From the NCBI RefSeq assembly GCF_019317285.1, contig NZ_CP079218.1:4340001-4404000 (forward strand): DNA of 64,000 bases, in the 5' to 3' direction. Made by a program: the position numbers and the translations under genes. This document shows positions 7,186 through 17,034 of this stretch, piece after piece; position 1 is the stretch's first letter, and every line of letters starts with the position of its first letter. Under the pieces are notes generated by a model that was given only the letters and a program-made list of their open reading frames with translations, made no database searches and was not told the DNA's origin. This DNA is from Pedobacter sp. D749 (lineage in GTDB: Bacteria; Bacteroidota; Bacteroidia; Sphingobacteriales; Sphingobacteriaceae).

Positions 7186-7797
7186 ATGATTGTAGCTGAT
7201 AAAAAGAGAGAGCAAATTATTGATGGTGCTATAAAACGCTTTATCCATTTTGGTATTGGTAAAACCACGATGAATGATATTGCAGAAGATCTATCCGTAT
7301 CGAAACCATCTCTTTATTATTATTTTCCGGATAAAAAGCATTTGATTGTGGGAGTCATCGAAAGAGTCTTTAACGATTTCTTTGAATTGATTAAAAAGAA
7401 ATACAACCCTGATTTGCCTGTCCAGGAAATTCTTTTTAATACCATTGATGTGCGGAACACATTTTTCCAAAAATATTACATGCTCCGCATTACGGAGGGC
7501 ATTCCGGATTTATTAAACGATGAGGTGATTAAAGGCAAACTGCATTCGCTAAAAGAATCGGAAAAGGAATTTTTCGCAGAGATTTTTAGCCAGGCTAAAT
7601 CAAAAGGAGAAATTGAGCATGATGATACAGCGCATGTTGCCGAATTATACCTGGAAAGTTTGATGGGCCTTTGTACCATGTGTATTATGGAAACCGGCAA
7701 GGACCTTTTCCCCGAAAAAAAAGCATTAAATAAAATGACGTTAAAGCAAAAAAATCTGACAACCATATTTATAAGAGGTTTAAGGTGTGTAGACTAA
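7186..7797 (+). CDS. TetR/AcrR-family transcriptional regulator
   Basis: 203 residues. The N-terminal DNA-binding domain (about 8-55) shows the usual TetR pattern: IIDGAIKRFIHFGIGKTTMNDIA, then the recognition helix region VSKPSLYYYFPDKKHL. The C-terminal ligand-binding part is divergent. It lies immediately before a TolC-HlyD-AcrB operon on the same strand, so it most likely represses that operon and is released by a pump substrate (inference from context). Confidence 0.92.
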   Translation: MIVADKKREQIIDGAIKRFIHFGIGKTTMNDIAEDLSVSKPSLYYYFPDKKHLIVGVIERVFNDFFELIKKKYNPDLPVQEILFNTIDVRNTFFQKYYMLRITEGIPDLLNDEVIKGKLHSLKESEKEFFAEIFSQAKSKGEIEHDDTAHVAELYLESLMGLCTMCIMETGKDLFPEKKALNKMTLKQKNLTTIFIRGLRCVD

Positions 7798-7884
7798 AAG
7801 CGTGACGTTAGCATCAATAAACAGCCTAAAATTAACAAGGCTGAAAAAACAGAGAAGAACCCAAAAACAAAAAAACAATACATT

Positions 7885-9225
7885 ATGCTTAGAGTAAAAA
7901 TGGTAAAATTAATGCTCATACTTATTATCGGCTCGGCTTTACCGCAGTTGGTAGTTGCTCAGCAGCAAATTACCTTAAAAGATGCGCTCACCTTTGCGCT
8001 CCAAAACAACACCAAGGTTCGGAATGCGAAACTGGATATTGAAGGCGGGCGGTATAAGGTAGAAGAAGTTAGGGCTCAGGCCTTACCTCAGCTTACAGGA
8101 AACGTAGGCTTAACCTATAACCCAATTATCGGCCAATTGGTTGCTAACTTTGGCGGCCAAACACAGGCAATTAAATTAGGTCAGAACTGGAATTCGACTG
8201 CAGGTGTTCAGCTTTCGCAGCAATTGTTTAACCAACAGGTTTTTACCGGCCTGCAAGCTGCACGTTCCAGCGAGGAATATTACAACCTTACTTCGCAATA
8301 CACAGAAGAGCAGATTATCGAATTGGTTGCCAACAATTATTACCAGGTTTTGGTAAACAGACAGCAGCTAAACGTAATTGATACGAACATTAAAAATGTT
8401 AACATTGTAGAGAAAATTGTTTCAAACCAATATAAAAACGGTTTGGCCAGAAAAATCGATGTAGACAGGATTAATGTTAATTTAACCAACCTGAACACCC
8501 AACGTGAACAGGTGATTAATGCGATTACCCAATTGGAAAATCAGTTAAAATTTTCGATGGGGATGCCGGTTTCTACACCGATCAGTTTACCTGATACCGA
8601 ATTAACTGAAGTAACTACTTTACCTGTTTTTACAGATTCTATTGATTTGGCGAACAGAACTGAGGTAAAACTTTTGGATAACCAGGATAAACTTTTATCG
8701 CTGCAAAGAAAAGCCTATGTTGCCGAATATTATCCATCGCTGGCTTTAACGGGCAATTATACTTACTCCAGTCAGAGCGATAGTTTCGACTTTTTAAAAT
8801 CTAATGCAGCAGCAATTGGTTACGGGGCATCAGCAATTGGCTTAACCTTAAAAATTCCTATTTTCAATGGCTTTTTAACACGCTCGAAAATCCGCCAGGC
8901 AGATGTTGATATCAGAAAAGCAAAAGAAAGCAGAAAAGAATCTGTAAACTCTTTAAACCTTGCCTATGAAAATGCAAAGATTCAATTGCGCAACAACATC
9001 AATACTATAAAATCGCAGCGTAAAAATGCTGATTTAGCTCAGGAAATTTACACAAGCACCCAAAATAACTATAATAATGGTTTAGCTTCATTAACCGATC
9101 TTTTGGACACGGAAAATGCGCTTACATCGGCACAAAACAGCTATACACAGGCTTTATTAAATTATAAAATCGCCGAAATACAATTAATCAAATCAAACGG
9201 AAATATTAAATCGCTAGTACAATAG
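7885..9225 (+). CDS. TolC-family outer membrane efflux protein
   Basis: 446 residues with a signal peptide ending near VVAQQQ. The two outer-membrane-factor repeats are visible as long heptad-rich helices: for example LEGGRY...AQALPQLTGNVGL and the second-half AYVAEYYPSLALTGNYTY, and the C-terminal NYNNGLASLTDLLDTENAL typical of TolC proteins. It forms the trimeric outer-membrane exit duct of a tripartite pump. The stop is 2 bases before the periplasmic adaptor gene, so the genes are co-transcribed with the adaptor and the RND pump. Confidence 0.95.
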   Translation: MLRVKMVKLMLILIIGSALPQLVVAQQQITLKDALTFALQNNTKVRNAKLDIEGGRYKVEEVRAQALPQLTGNVGLTYNPIIGQLVANFGGQTQAIKLGQNWNSTAGVQLSQQLFNQQVFTGLQAARSSEEYYNLTSQYTEEQIIELVANNYYQVLVNRQQLNVIDTNIKNVNIVEKIVSNQYKNGLARKIDVDRINVNLTNLNTQREQVINAITQLENQLKFSMGMPVSTPISLPDTELTEVTTLPVFTDSIDLANRTEVKLLDNQDKLLSLQRKAYVAEYYPSLALTGNYTYSSQSDSFDFLKSNAAAIGYGASAIGLTLKIPIFNGFLTRSKIRQADVDIRKAKESRKESVNSLNLAYENAKIQLRNNINTIKSQRKNADLAQEIYTSTQNNYNNGLASLTDLLDTENALTSAQNSYTQALLNYKIAEIQLIKSNGNIKSLVQ

Positions 9226-9227
9226 AA

Positions 9228-10295
9228 ATGAAAAGAGTAATTACCATAATCATCGTAGTTGTTGTTGCACTTGGTGCAATAGCTTATGTTTTAAGTAACA
9301 ATAAAAAGAAGAACGAAGAAAAAACTGCTTTCATTGCTAAAGGTGGTGGTGCCGTTGCCGTTCGTGTTGCTCAGGTAGAGCGTAAAGCTGTAAATTTAGA
9401 TTTCAGTGCAAACGGAAACTTTATCCCTAAACAAGAACTTAACTTCTTATCAGAAAATGCTGGTCGTGTTAAGGCTATTTATGTAGATGAAGGCGACCGC
9501 GTAAGTAAGGGACAGGTTTTAGCCCGCGTTGACGCTGAAATCATCAATACAGATAGGGAAACTGCTGAAGCGACCTACCAGAATGCAGTAAGAGATGAGG
9601 CCAGATACCAAAGTTCATTCTCAACTGGTGGCGTTACACAACAACAGTTAGATCAGGCTAAATTGGCCACGAGAAATGCAAAATTGCGTTTACAGGCTTC
9701 GCAAAGAAGACTAAGTGACGCAAACATTAAATCGCCAATTAACGGCATTGTAAACAAAAGATACATCGAAGTTGGTGCTTTCGTAAATACCCAGGGTACA
9801 CAATTGTTTGAGTTAGTTGATGTTTCCAAATTAAAGCTGAAAGTAAACGTTAACGAATCCCAGGTTGCCAACCTTAAAATCGGCGATCAGATCGAGATCA
9901 AATCTTCGGTTTTCCCAACTGATAATTTCTCTGGTAAAGTAACTTTCATTGCTGCTAAAGCTGATGCAACCCTAAACTTCCCTATTGAAATTGAAGTAGA
10001 GAACAGCCATAAAAACACTTTAAAAGCCGGTATGTACGGAACTGCAATATTTAAGTTCCCTAAACAAGCGCCTAGCATCCTTATTCCACGCACATCATTT
10101 GTGGGCAGTGTAAGCAGCAACCAGGTTTTCGTATTGGATAAAGCTAGCAATACTGCTAAAATCCGCAATGTTGTAGCAGGCCGTATTTTAGGAGATAATG
10201 TTGAAATTCTTGATGGCTTAAAAGAAGGTGAAACTGTAATTACCAGCGGTCAGATTAATTTAGCTGAAGGTACTGCAGTAAGTATCGTAAAATAA
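9228..10295 (+). CDS. RND efflux periplasmic adaptor (HlyD/MFP family)
   Basis: 355 residues. An N-terminal membrane anchor (residues 4-24) is followed by a lipoyl/biotinyl half (SENAGRVKAIYVDEGDRVSKGQVLARVD), a helical hairpin, the second lipoyl half (IKSPINGIVNKRYIEVGAFV), and beta-barrel and membrane-proximal domains. It joins the inner-membrane pump encoded next to the TolC-like duct. No lipobox is seen; anchoring appears to be by an uncleaved helix. Confidence 0.95.
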   Translation: MKRVITIIIVVVVALGAIAYVLSNNKKKNEEKTAFIAKGGGAVAVRVAQVERKAVNLDFSANGNFIPKQELNFLSENAGRVKAIYVDEGDRVSKGQVLARVDAEIINTDRETAEATYQNAVRDEARYQSSFSTGGVTQQQLDQAKLATRNAKLRLQASQRRLSDANIKSPINGIVNKRYIEVGAFVNTQGTQLFELVDVSKLKLKVNVNESQVANLKIGDQIEIKSSVFPTDNFSGKVTFIAAKADATLNFPIEIEVENSHKNTLKAGMYGTAIFKFPKQAPSILIPRTSFVGSVSSNQVFVLDKASNTAKIRNVVAGRILGDNVEILDGLKEGETVITSGQINLAEGTAVSIVK

Positions 10296-10359
10296 GTTAG
10301 AGAGATTTTTCGGCTTTTAAAACGCGGTACATCAATCGCAAAACGCAATACTAATTAAA

Positions 10360-13300
10360 ATGAAGATAACAGACATATCTATAAAAAGGCCTTCGCTGGT
10401 TATTGTGGTGTTTACCGCACTTACCTTGCTTGGGCTACTAAGTTACTTTTCGTTGGGTTATGAATTACTTCCAAAATTCTCTAACAACGTAGTATCTATT
10501 TCAACCATCTACCCTGGTGCATCGCCAAATGAGGTTGAAAATACCGTAACCAAAAAAATTGAGGATGCGGTATCATCGATGGAAAATATTAAAAAGATCA
10601 ACTCTGTATCATTTGAGAGTTTATCAACAGTTACCATCACCTTAACAGATAAGGCCAACATCGATATCTCAATGAATGATGCTCAACGTAAGGTAAATGC
10701 CATTCTTTCTCAATTGCCAGAGGATGTAAAAACACCATCGTTAAGTAAATTCTCGTTAGATGATTTACCGGTAATCACCATGACAGCTTCGGCAAATATG
10801 GATGATATTACTTTTTACGATTTAATTGATAAACGTATAGCCCCGGTAATTTCGAGGGTAACGGGTGTTGCTCAGGTAAATTTAATCGGCGGTTCGGAAC
10901 GTGAAATTCAGGTTTCATTAGATGCTGATAAATTACAGGGCTATAACCTTTCTGTTCCACAGGTTCAGCAACTGATTTTAACTTCAAACTTAGATTTCCC
11001 TACCGGAAGTGTTAAAACACAAAATCAGGATGTTTTAATTCGTTTATCAGGTAAATACAGAAGCATTGAAGAATTAAGAAATCTGGTTTTAACCACCTCG
11101 AAAGATGGTGCGCAAATTCGTTTAGGCGATGTAGCAGATGTTCAGGATTCGAAAAAAGAAACCGAAAAACTGGCACGTGTTGATCGTAAAGCATCTATTG
11201 CAATTCAGATCATTAAACAAAGTGATGCAAATGCGGTAGAGGTGAGTAAAGGTACCCATGCCATTATTGCTAAACTTAAGGATGAATATAAAGCCAACAA
11301 CCTTGATATTAAAATTGTTAATGATAGCTCGATTTTTACTTTAGAATCTGCAGATGCCGTTATCCACGATTTAATCCTGGCAGTTGTTTTGGTGGCCTTT
11401 GTAATGCTTTTCTTCCTGCACAGTTTACGTAATGCGTTAATTGTAATGGTATCAATCCCAGCATCATTAATTGCAACATTTATTGGTATCAACTTATTTG
11501 GTTTTACGCTGAATTTAATGTCGTTACTTGGACTTTCCCTCGTGGTAGGTATCCTGGTGGATGATGCGATTGTGGTACTGGAAAATATCCAGCGACACAT
11601 GGAGATGGGTAAAAACAAAGTAAGGGCAGCTTCTGATGCAACAAGAGAAATTGGATTTACCGTAGTATCGATTACTCTGGTAATTGTGGTGGTATTCTTC
11701 CCTATTGCAATCAGTTCTGGTTTGGTATCTAACATCTTACGTCAGTTTTGTGTAGTGGTAATCATTGCAACATTGCTATCGTTAGTGGCTTCATTTACCA
11801 TTGTTCCATTACTTTTCTCACGTTTTGGAAAGTTAGAGCATATAGAAGGCAAAAACATATTCGGCCGTTTTATCCTTTGGTTTGAGAAACAGCTTAAGAA
11901 ATTTACGATCTGGATTACCAGCATCTTAACATGGTCTTTAAATCATAAAAGACGTACCATTGCAGCGGTAGTAGTATTATTTATTGCGGCAATGTGGTTG
12001 GCTGGAGCAGGTTTTATCGGATCGGAGTTTTTCCCTAAATCAGACAAAGGTGAGTTCCTGATTCAAATTGAATTACCTAAGGATGCTCCTTTAGAACAAA
12101 CCAACTTCTTCACCCAAAGAGCAGAAGCTTACTTAGATAAACAGCCAGAAATTGTACAGTTAATTACAACAGTTGGTCAGGCCAGTGGTGACTTTGGAGG
12201 AACCCAGGCAACAGCATACAAATCAGAAATAAATGTTAAGCTGGTAGAGCGTGATAAACGCAAAGGCATGTCTTCAGATATTTTCGCAACAAAAATGAGC
12301 CGTGCTTTAGCAAAAGAACTTGTTGGTGCGAAAGTTAAAACGGTACCGATTAGTATTTTGGGTATTGCAGAAAATGCACCTATCAGTTTGGTGGTAATGG
12401 GCTCTAACCTGGATAGTGCTTTAAAATATGCAGAAGGTGCTCAAAAGCTACTTAAAACAATTCCAGGAGCAACAGAGATTAAATTATCGGTAGAAAAAGG
12501 AACGCCAGAGATTAACGTTCAGGTAGACCGCGATAAGATGTCGGCAGTTGGCCTAACGCTACAAACTGTAGGTTCTACCATGCAAACCGCTTTTGCAGGC
12601 AACACCGACGGTAAATACAGAAAAGGTGAATACGAATATGACATCAACATTCAATATCAGGATTTTAACAGAAAAAATATTGACGATGTGCGTAACCTCA
12701 TTTTTGTAAATGCTGATGGCAAACAGATTAAGCTATCGCAATTTGCAACCATTACCGAAGGTTCAGGACCAAGTCAGCTAGAGCGTTTAAACAAATCTAC
12801 TTCGGTATCCGTTCAGGCACAATCAATCGGTAGGCCAACAGGAACCGTGGTTGCTGAGTTTCAAACGAAACTTCAGGAAATGCAAAAAAATGGTAAGCTA
12901 AAAGCACCAATTGGTGTAAGTTATACCTGGGCTGGAGATCAGGAAAACCAGAGTGAAGGTTTCGGTACCTTAGGTATTGCTTTATTGGCCTCGATTATTT
13001 TGGTTTACCTGATTATGGTTGCGCTTTATGATAGTTTTGTTTATCCATTTGTGGTGATGTTCTCGCTACCACTGGCTTTAATTGGAGCTTTCTTAGCACT
13101 AGCCTTAACTAATAACTCTATCGGTATCTTTACTATTTTAGGTTTTATTATGCTAATGGGATTGGTGGCGAAGAATGCAATCATTCTGGTCGATTTTACC
13201 AACCATATGAAGGCAGAAGGTAAACCCACCATAGAAGCGTTAATCTTAGCTAACCATGCACGTTTACGTCCAATTTTGATGACTACGATCGCCATGATCT

Positions 13301-13554
13301 TTGGTATGCTTCCTATTGCATTGGCAAGTGGTGCAGGTGCTGAATGGAAAAACGGTTTGGCATGGGTTATTGTTGGTGGATTAACCAGTTCGCTATTCTT
13401 AACCTTGATCGTTGTGCCAGTTGTTTACTTAATTTTCGATATTATATTGGAGAAACTAGGTTTCAACAAAAAAGGAAAAACGATTGATGAGCTAATGGTA
13501 GAACCATACGATCATAAAGATGTACTTGAATATGATGTAGATCTAAAACATTAA
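10360..13554 (+). CDS. RND multidrug efflux transporter (AcrB/HAE1-like)
   Basis: 1064 residues, full length for hydrophobe/amphiphile RND pumps. Twelve membrane segments are evident with two large periplasmic loops after segments 1 and 7. The proton-relay aspartates are present in GILVDDAIVVLENI of segment 4, and the partner lysine in GLVAKNAIILVDF of segment 10. It uses proton motive force to expel substrates through the adaptor and outer-membrane factor encoded just upstream. A strong terminator follows at 13581. Substrate unknown. Confidence 0.96.
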   Translation: MKITDISIKRPSLVIVVFTALTLLGLLSYFSLGYELLPKFSNNVVSISTIYPGASPNEVENTVTKKIEDAVSSMENIKKINSVSFESLSTVTITLTDKANIDISMNDAQRKVNAILSQLPEDVKTPSLSKFSLDDLPVITMTASANMDDITFYDLIDKRIAPVISRVTGVAQVNLIGGSEREIQVSLDADKLQGYNLSVPQVQQLILTSNLDFPTGSVKTQNQDVLIRLSGKYRSIEELRNLVLTTSKDGAQIRLGDVADVQDSKKETEKLARVDRKASIAIQIIKQSDANAVEVSKGTHAIIAKLKDEYKANNLDIKIVNDSSIFTLESADAVIHDLILAVVLVAFVMLFFLHSLRNALIVMVSIPASLIATFIGINLFGFTLNLMSLLGLSLVVGILVDDAIVVLENIQRHMEMGKNKVRAASDATREIGFTVVSITLVIVVVFFPIAISSGLVSNILRQFCVVVIIATLLSLVASFTIVPLLFSRFGKLEHIEGKNIFGRFILWFEKQLKKFTIWITSILTWSLNHKRRTIAAVVVLFIAAMWLAGAGFIGSEFFPKSDKGEFLIQIELPKDAPLEQTNFFTQRAEAYLDKQPEIVQLITTVGQASGDFGGTQATAYKSEINVKLVERDKRKGMSSDIFATKMSRALAKELVGAKVKTVPISILGIAENAPISLVVMGSNLDSALKYAEGAQKLLKTIPGATEIKLSVEKGTPEINVQVDRDKMSAVGLTLQTVGSTMQTAFAGNTDGKYRKGEYEYDINIQYQDFNRKNIDDVRNLIFVNADGKQIKLSQFATITEGSGPSQLERLNKSTSVSVQAQSIGRPTGTVVAEFQTKLQEMQKNGKLKAPIGVSYTWAGDQENQSEGFGTLGIALLASIILVYLIMVALYDSFVYPFVVMFSLPLALIGAFLALALTNNSIGIFTILGFIMLMGLVAKNAIILVDFTNHMKAEGKPTIEALILANHARLRPILMTTIAMIFGMLPIALASGAGAEWKNGLAWVIVGGLTSSLFLTLIVVPVVYLIFDIILEKLGFNKKGKTIDELMVEPYDHKDVLEYDVDLKH

Positions 13555-13580
13555 TAAACATCCATATTAACAATCAATTT

Positions 13581-13608
13581 AGCCCCGATCCCAAATCGGG
13601 GCTTTTTT
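13581..13608 (+). terminator. Terminator of the efflux operon
   Basis: A perfect 9-bp stem AGCCCCGAT / ATCGGGGCT with a CCCAA loop, followed by TTTTT, 27 bases after the pump stop codon. Confidence 0.9.
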
Positions 13609-13633
13609 GTGGAGTTTCAAACGTAACGCCGCC

Positions 13634-13657
13634 ATGGTTCGTGTCCTCACGCACCAT
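13634..13657. repeat. GGTTCGTG/CACGAACC hairpin repeat
   Basis: ATGGTTCGTG, TCCT loop, CACGCACCAT. Related hairpins occur at 29083-29104, 31746-31768 and 32126-32149. It is followed at about 13668-13705 by a GCCACGGAAACGCAGAGACACGG element, also found inverted at 33741-33769. Together they fill the spacer 13609-13841; no gene is seen there. Confidence 0.7.
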
Positions 13658-13841
13658 TTCTTTTTTGCCACGGAAACGCAGAGACACGGAAAATTTTGCC
13701 AATCCAATACCTCGCCATAAATTTGTGACTCTACGAACCACTTTATCTTTTACCACCCAATACTTAGAAGTTTTCATGCGCAGATAATTCTACAATACCG
13801 TATCCAAACAAATTATGCAACAACATTGTATATTAGGGATT

Positions 13842-14645
13842 ATGTTCAAAATCATTCTTAGCCTTTTTCTCAGTTGCTTCACTTTTCTGCTTAAAGCTCA
13901 ACACCCTCCTGTTTTCCAGGCCATGACTACAGATTCGAGCTTTGTTAAGGTATCAAACTTAGATATCACCCTGGTAAAATACAGTTACAAACCTAATGGT
14001 ATTAAATTTTTAGTCGTACATGACAATGAAGATACTGGTGTAAAAGCAGGATTTGATTATATCCGTTGGAGTGGCGGCGAACTCATCGATAGTCAATATG
14101 GTGGTGTAAGAGATTATTATTTTACCTATATGGATGATCAATATCGTATAGACCCTAACGCTATTTATACCGAAATAGGTGTAAAAACAAGATTAAAAAA
14201 AGATTTTTTCAGCTCTAACGAAGCAGAAAAAGTAATACTTAATGCAGGCAAACAAATTGTCGATTTTTACGATCCAAAAGCCACTGGTTATTTTTTAACC
14301 CTCCATAACAATGCCGATGGTGGTTTTGGTATTTCTTCTTATTTACCAGGTTACGATTTAGCCAGCACCGCTGATTCTGTTTACATCAACTTCCAGATGG
14401 ATGGTGATGATCTGATTTACGTAACCGAGCCAAGATTATTCAGTAGCTTAAAAAAGGCCAATGTGAATGTAATTCTTCAATCTAAATTTGTTTCCAATGA
14501 TGGCTCCCTTTCAGTTTATGCCATGCAAAATAATATTCCTTATATTAATGTAGAAGTGCAACACGGGCATCTGGAAGAAAACTTGAGGCTGATCGAGCTC
14601 GCAGTTGCCACACTGAAGGAACATGGATTGGTGAAGAAAGAATAG
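13842..14645 (+). CDS. Secreted protein, possible M14-like zinc amidohydrolase
   Basis: The ATG at 13842 (267 residues) is chosen because a signal peptide begins there and ends after LLKAQ (residue 20); the frame extends to 13815 without a signal. The mature protein has H60-D-N-E63, a later L-H155-NN, and E238 in NVEVQHGH. An HxxE pair, a second His about 90 residues on, and a C-terminal Glu are the layout of M14-type carboxypeptidase and AstE/AspA folds. The overall family was not recognised, so enzyme activity is inference. Single gene on the plus strand. Confidence 0.6.
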   Translation: MFKIILSLFLSCFTFLLKAQHPPVFQAMTTDSSFVKVSNLDITLVKYSYKPNGIKFLVVHDNEDTGVKAGFDYIRWSGGELIDSQYGGVRDYYFTYMDDQYRIDPNAIYTEIGVKTRLKKDFFSSNEAEKVILNAGKQIVDFYDPKATGYFLTLHNNADGGFGISSYLPGYDLASTADSVYINFQMDGDDLIYVTEPRLFSSLKKANVNVILQSKFVSNDGSLSVYAMQNNIPYINVEVQHGHLEENLRLIELAVATLKEHGLVKKE

Positions 14646-14693
14646 CTTACTAAGCATTTCCATATTCCCTTACTAACTTATTTAGGTAAACGT

Positions 14694-14713
14694 CGTGCGC
14701 TCCAAATGAAAAT
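14694..14713 (+). repeat. Remnant right end of the composite repeat
   Basis: GTGCGCTCCAAATGAAAATG matches the right end (GCGCTCCAAA-ATG) of the composite repeat whose full copy begins about 50 bases on. It looks like the leftover of a second, tandem copy. Confidence 0.5.
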
Positions 14714-14761
14714 GATTGTTTTAAAATTAGGAAATGATTGGCCTGTGGTTATTGGAGTGCA

Positions 14762-14987
14762 ACGGTCCCGCCTTATGCTTTACTCCGTTGCACTTCGTAT
14801 TCGCTCCAGTCGGGTTTAGAAACAAAGGTTTCTGCACCCTGCAACCCTGAAAATGAAACACCGTTTTGGCCAATTAGCCCCGGTTGAAGCGGTACCCTGC
14901 AGCAACGAGGCACGAGGAAGCGAAGCGTACAAGCGTAAAACGGGAAGGAGCCTTCTACTATGCACAAGCAGCGCGCTCCAAATAATG
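14762..14987 (+). repeat. Composite dispersed repeat, copy 2 (complete)
   Basis: The left module runs from GGTCCCGCCTTATGC to CAGTCGGGTTTA, the linker has CACCCTGCAACCCTGAAAATG, and the right module runs from AGCCCCGGTTGAAGCGGTACC to GTAAAACGGGA, closing with GCGCGCTCCAAATAATG. It matches copy 1 (744-987) in inverse orientation. The gap 14646-15064 holds nothing else. Confidence 0.8.
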
Positions 14988-15064
14988 AATACATTGTTAT
15001 TTAAAAATGAAAGCCCTATTTTATTTCTCTGTTAATCCATTCAAATTGTTAAGCCGATTACAGT

Positions 15065-16270
15065 CTAGTTTATCTCCTTCATTTTTGTTATAAGGAAAGT
15101 TATTAACAAACCAAATACTGAAATAATCCCGAAAGAATAACGCAGGCTGGATAATTGCGAAACATAACCAATTAATGGTGGGCCAAACAAAAAAGCAAAA
15201 TAACCAATACTCGAAACCATGGTTATGGCTTTACCAGCAGGTACTTTTTTATTGTTGCCCGCTATGCTATATACCATGGGTACAATACTAGAAACACCAA
15301 GACCAATAAGCATAAAGCCAAAAATGGCAACAATCAGATTCGGGAATATTACGGCAAGTGCCATACCTATGGATATAATGGCACCACTGATCTGCAACAG
15401 GTTTTTCCGTCCAAATTTACCGATCAAATATACACCCAAAAACCTTCCGCTTGCCATCATAAACATGAACGATGCATAACCAATGATAGCCCTATTATGA
15501 GGCAACTTTACCACATCTTCGAAATAAATAGCGCTCCAATCGAACATTGTACCTTCTGTAGCCATACTACAAAATGCAATAACCCCCAATAACACTAAAA
15601 TACCTTGTGGCATGGTAAAAAACCTGGTCTTCTCCATCACGGCATCTGGTTTATTATAGTTTAGCAACTTTTTCCAGTTAAGAGTTACATTGGTTAAAGA
15701 TATCAGAGCAATAATCCAGAAATGGGTATACATGCCTAATTTTAGGTTAACCAAACCGAGCGCAATTAATGCACCGGTTAAATTCCCCATACTCCAGGCG
15801 CCATGAAAAGAACTCATAATGGGTTTGCCGTAATAGTTTTCGCCGGCAACACCCTGTGTATTTAAAGCGATGTTACAAAGATTACCAGTGATCCCAAATA
15901 AAACCAAAAAAGCAGCCAATTGCCAACCAGTGGTGGCTAATGCTAAAAAAGTTAAGGCAATTGCATATAATGGAGCAGTTGCCATGAGCATTTTCTTACT
16001 GCCAAAATGTGTGGTCAGTTTTGCAGAAAAAAACATGGTAATGATCTGTCCTGCAGGCAATGCAAAAAGGATAGAGCCTAATTCTGCATCGTTTAAACCC
16101 ATTAAAGCTTTAAAAGTTGGAATCCTACTTGCCCAACTTGCAAAACAGACCCCTTGCATAAAGTAAAAGGCTGATATGGCTAAACGGACTTGTTTTGGAG
16201 AGCTTTGTGCTATTACAGGTTTGTCTTCTTGTTTGCTTATAATTTCCTGTTCTTGCGTACTTTCTTCCAA
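15065..16270 (-). CDS. MFS transporter (fucose-permease/YbjJ-like)
   Basis: About 401 residues with 12 predicted membrane segments after a polar N-terminal tail rich in E, Q and K. The pattern FYFMQGVCFASWASRIPTFK in segment 1 and the loop FGSKKMLMATAPLY after segment 2 fit the YbjJ/fucose-permease branch of the major facilitator superfamily. The frame has no early ATG: TTG at 16270 is the most likely start, with ATT or ATC just before it possible. Substrate unknown; neighbours give no clear hint. Confidence 0.85.
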   Translation of the reverse strand: MEESTQEQEIISKQEDKPVIAQSSPKQVRLAISAFYFMQGVCFASWASRIPTFKALMGLNDAELGSILFALPAGQIITMFFSAKLTTHFGSKKMLMATAPLYAIALTFLALATTGWQLAAFLVLFGITGNLCNIALNTQGVAGENYYGKPIMSSFHGAWSMGNLTGALIALGLVNLKLGMYTHFWIIALISLTNVTLNWKKLLNYNKPDAVMEKTRFFTMPQGILVLLGVIAFCSMATEGTMFDWSAIYFEDVVKLPHNRAIIGYASFMFMMASGRFLGVYLIGKFGRKNLLQISGAIISIGMALAVIFPNLIVAIFGFMLIGLGVSSIVPMVYSIAGNNKKVPAGKAITMVSSIGYFAFLFGPPLIGYVSQLSSLRYSFGIISVFGLLITFLITKMKEIN

Positions 16271-16380
16271 AATGATGTTTTAAATTATAGATTAAACTAC
16301 AAAGTTCTTTAAATCTATTGGAAATACCGACTATTTTTTGACTTTATATCAAAATATTTGCACCACACAGGGTTAAAATA

Positions 16381-17034
16381 TTAGACTTTCCATTTTTCGA
16401 GTTCATATGCACTGTCCCAAAACATCCATTCTAAGCGGGTCGCCATTTCGAAAACATCCAGCATTTTTTGTTGAGTTGCGGCATTGGCCTGTGCTGCCAG
16501 TTGATTTGTAATATCAATTGCTTGTTCTACTGCAGCAGCAAATTCGATTCCGGCATACATATCAATCCATCTTTTATAGGGATTTTGATCGTTGGTCTGT
16601 TGTGCGAAAATATGATCGCCTACTGCTTTATAAATCCAAAAGCATGGCAAAACAGCCGCTACTGCTATTTCTACATTGGCATACGCAGCCTGACTAAGAA
16701 TATAATTGGTGTACAAAAGTGTAGATGGAGTAGGTTTCACTTCTTTTGCCAAACCAAATTCTATAAAGTAACTTTCGTGCAAACTACGCTCGGCAAAAAT
16801 AGCACCTGTAGAAAACCCGGCAAAAGCCATTACCGAATCTGCATTTTGCATACGCCCACTAATGGCGCTTAACGTCCGCCCAAATTCTAAAAGGTAATAG
16901 GCATCCTGTGCTAAATAGAAGATAAATTTTTCTTTTGGTAAGGTACCATTGCTCAGCTCCGTATTAAAGGGCATGGTTAAAATTTTATTATAGATAGGTT
17001 TAACCCGTTCCCAGGCATCGTCGCTCCACTTCAT
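16381..17034 (-). CDS. tenA: Thiaminase II / aminopyrimidine aminohydrolase TenA
   Basis: 217 residues, typical TenA length and all-helical. It hydrolyses aminopyrimidine breakdown products of thiamine to HMP so the pyrimidine can be salvaged. Recognisable parts: FIFYLAQDAYYLLEFGR near residue 33, the FAGFSTGAIFAERSLHESYF region, the catalytic cysteine in LPCFWIY (near residue 130), and RWIDMYAGIEF. Its ATG overlaps the thiD stop (ATGA), showing translational coupling, and it shares the TPP riboswitch upstream of thiD. Confidence 0.95.
   Translation of the reverse strand: MKWSDDAWERVKPIYNKILTMPFNTELSNGTLPKEKFIFYLAQDAYYLLEFGRTLSAISGRMQNADSVMAFAGFSTGAIFAERSLHESYFIEFGLAKEVKPTPSTLLYTNYILSQAAYANVEIAVAAVLPCFWIYKAVGDHIFAQQTNDQNPYKRWIDMYAGIEFAAAVEQAIDITNQLAAQANAATQQKMLDVFEMATRLEWMFWDSAYELEKWKV

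Noticed and set aside
11205..11735. 176-codon minus-strand ORF inside the RND pump gene
   Set aside because: Antisense shadow of a conserved transporter with no protein motif.
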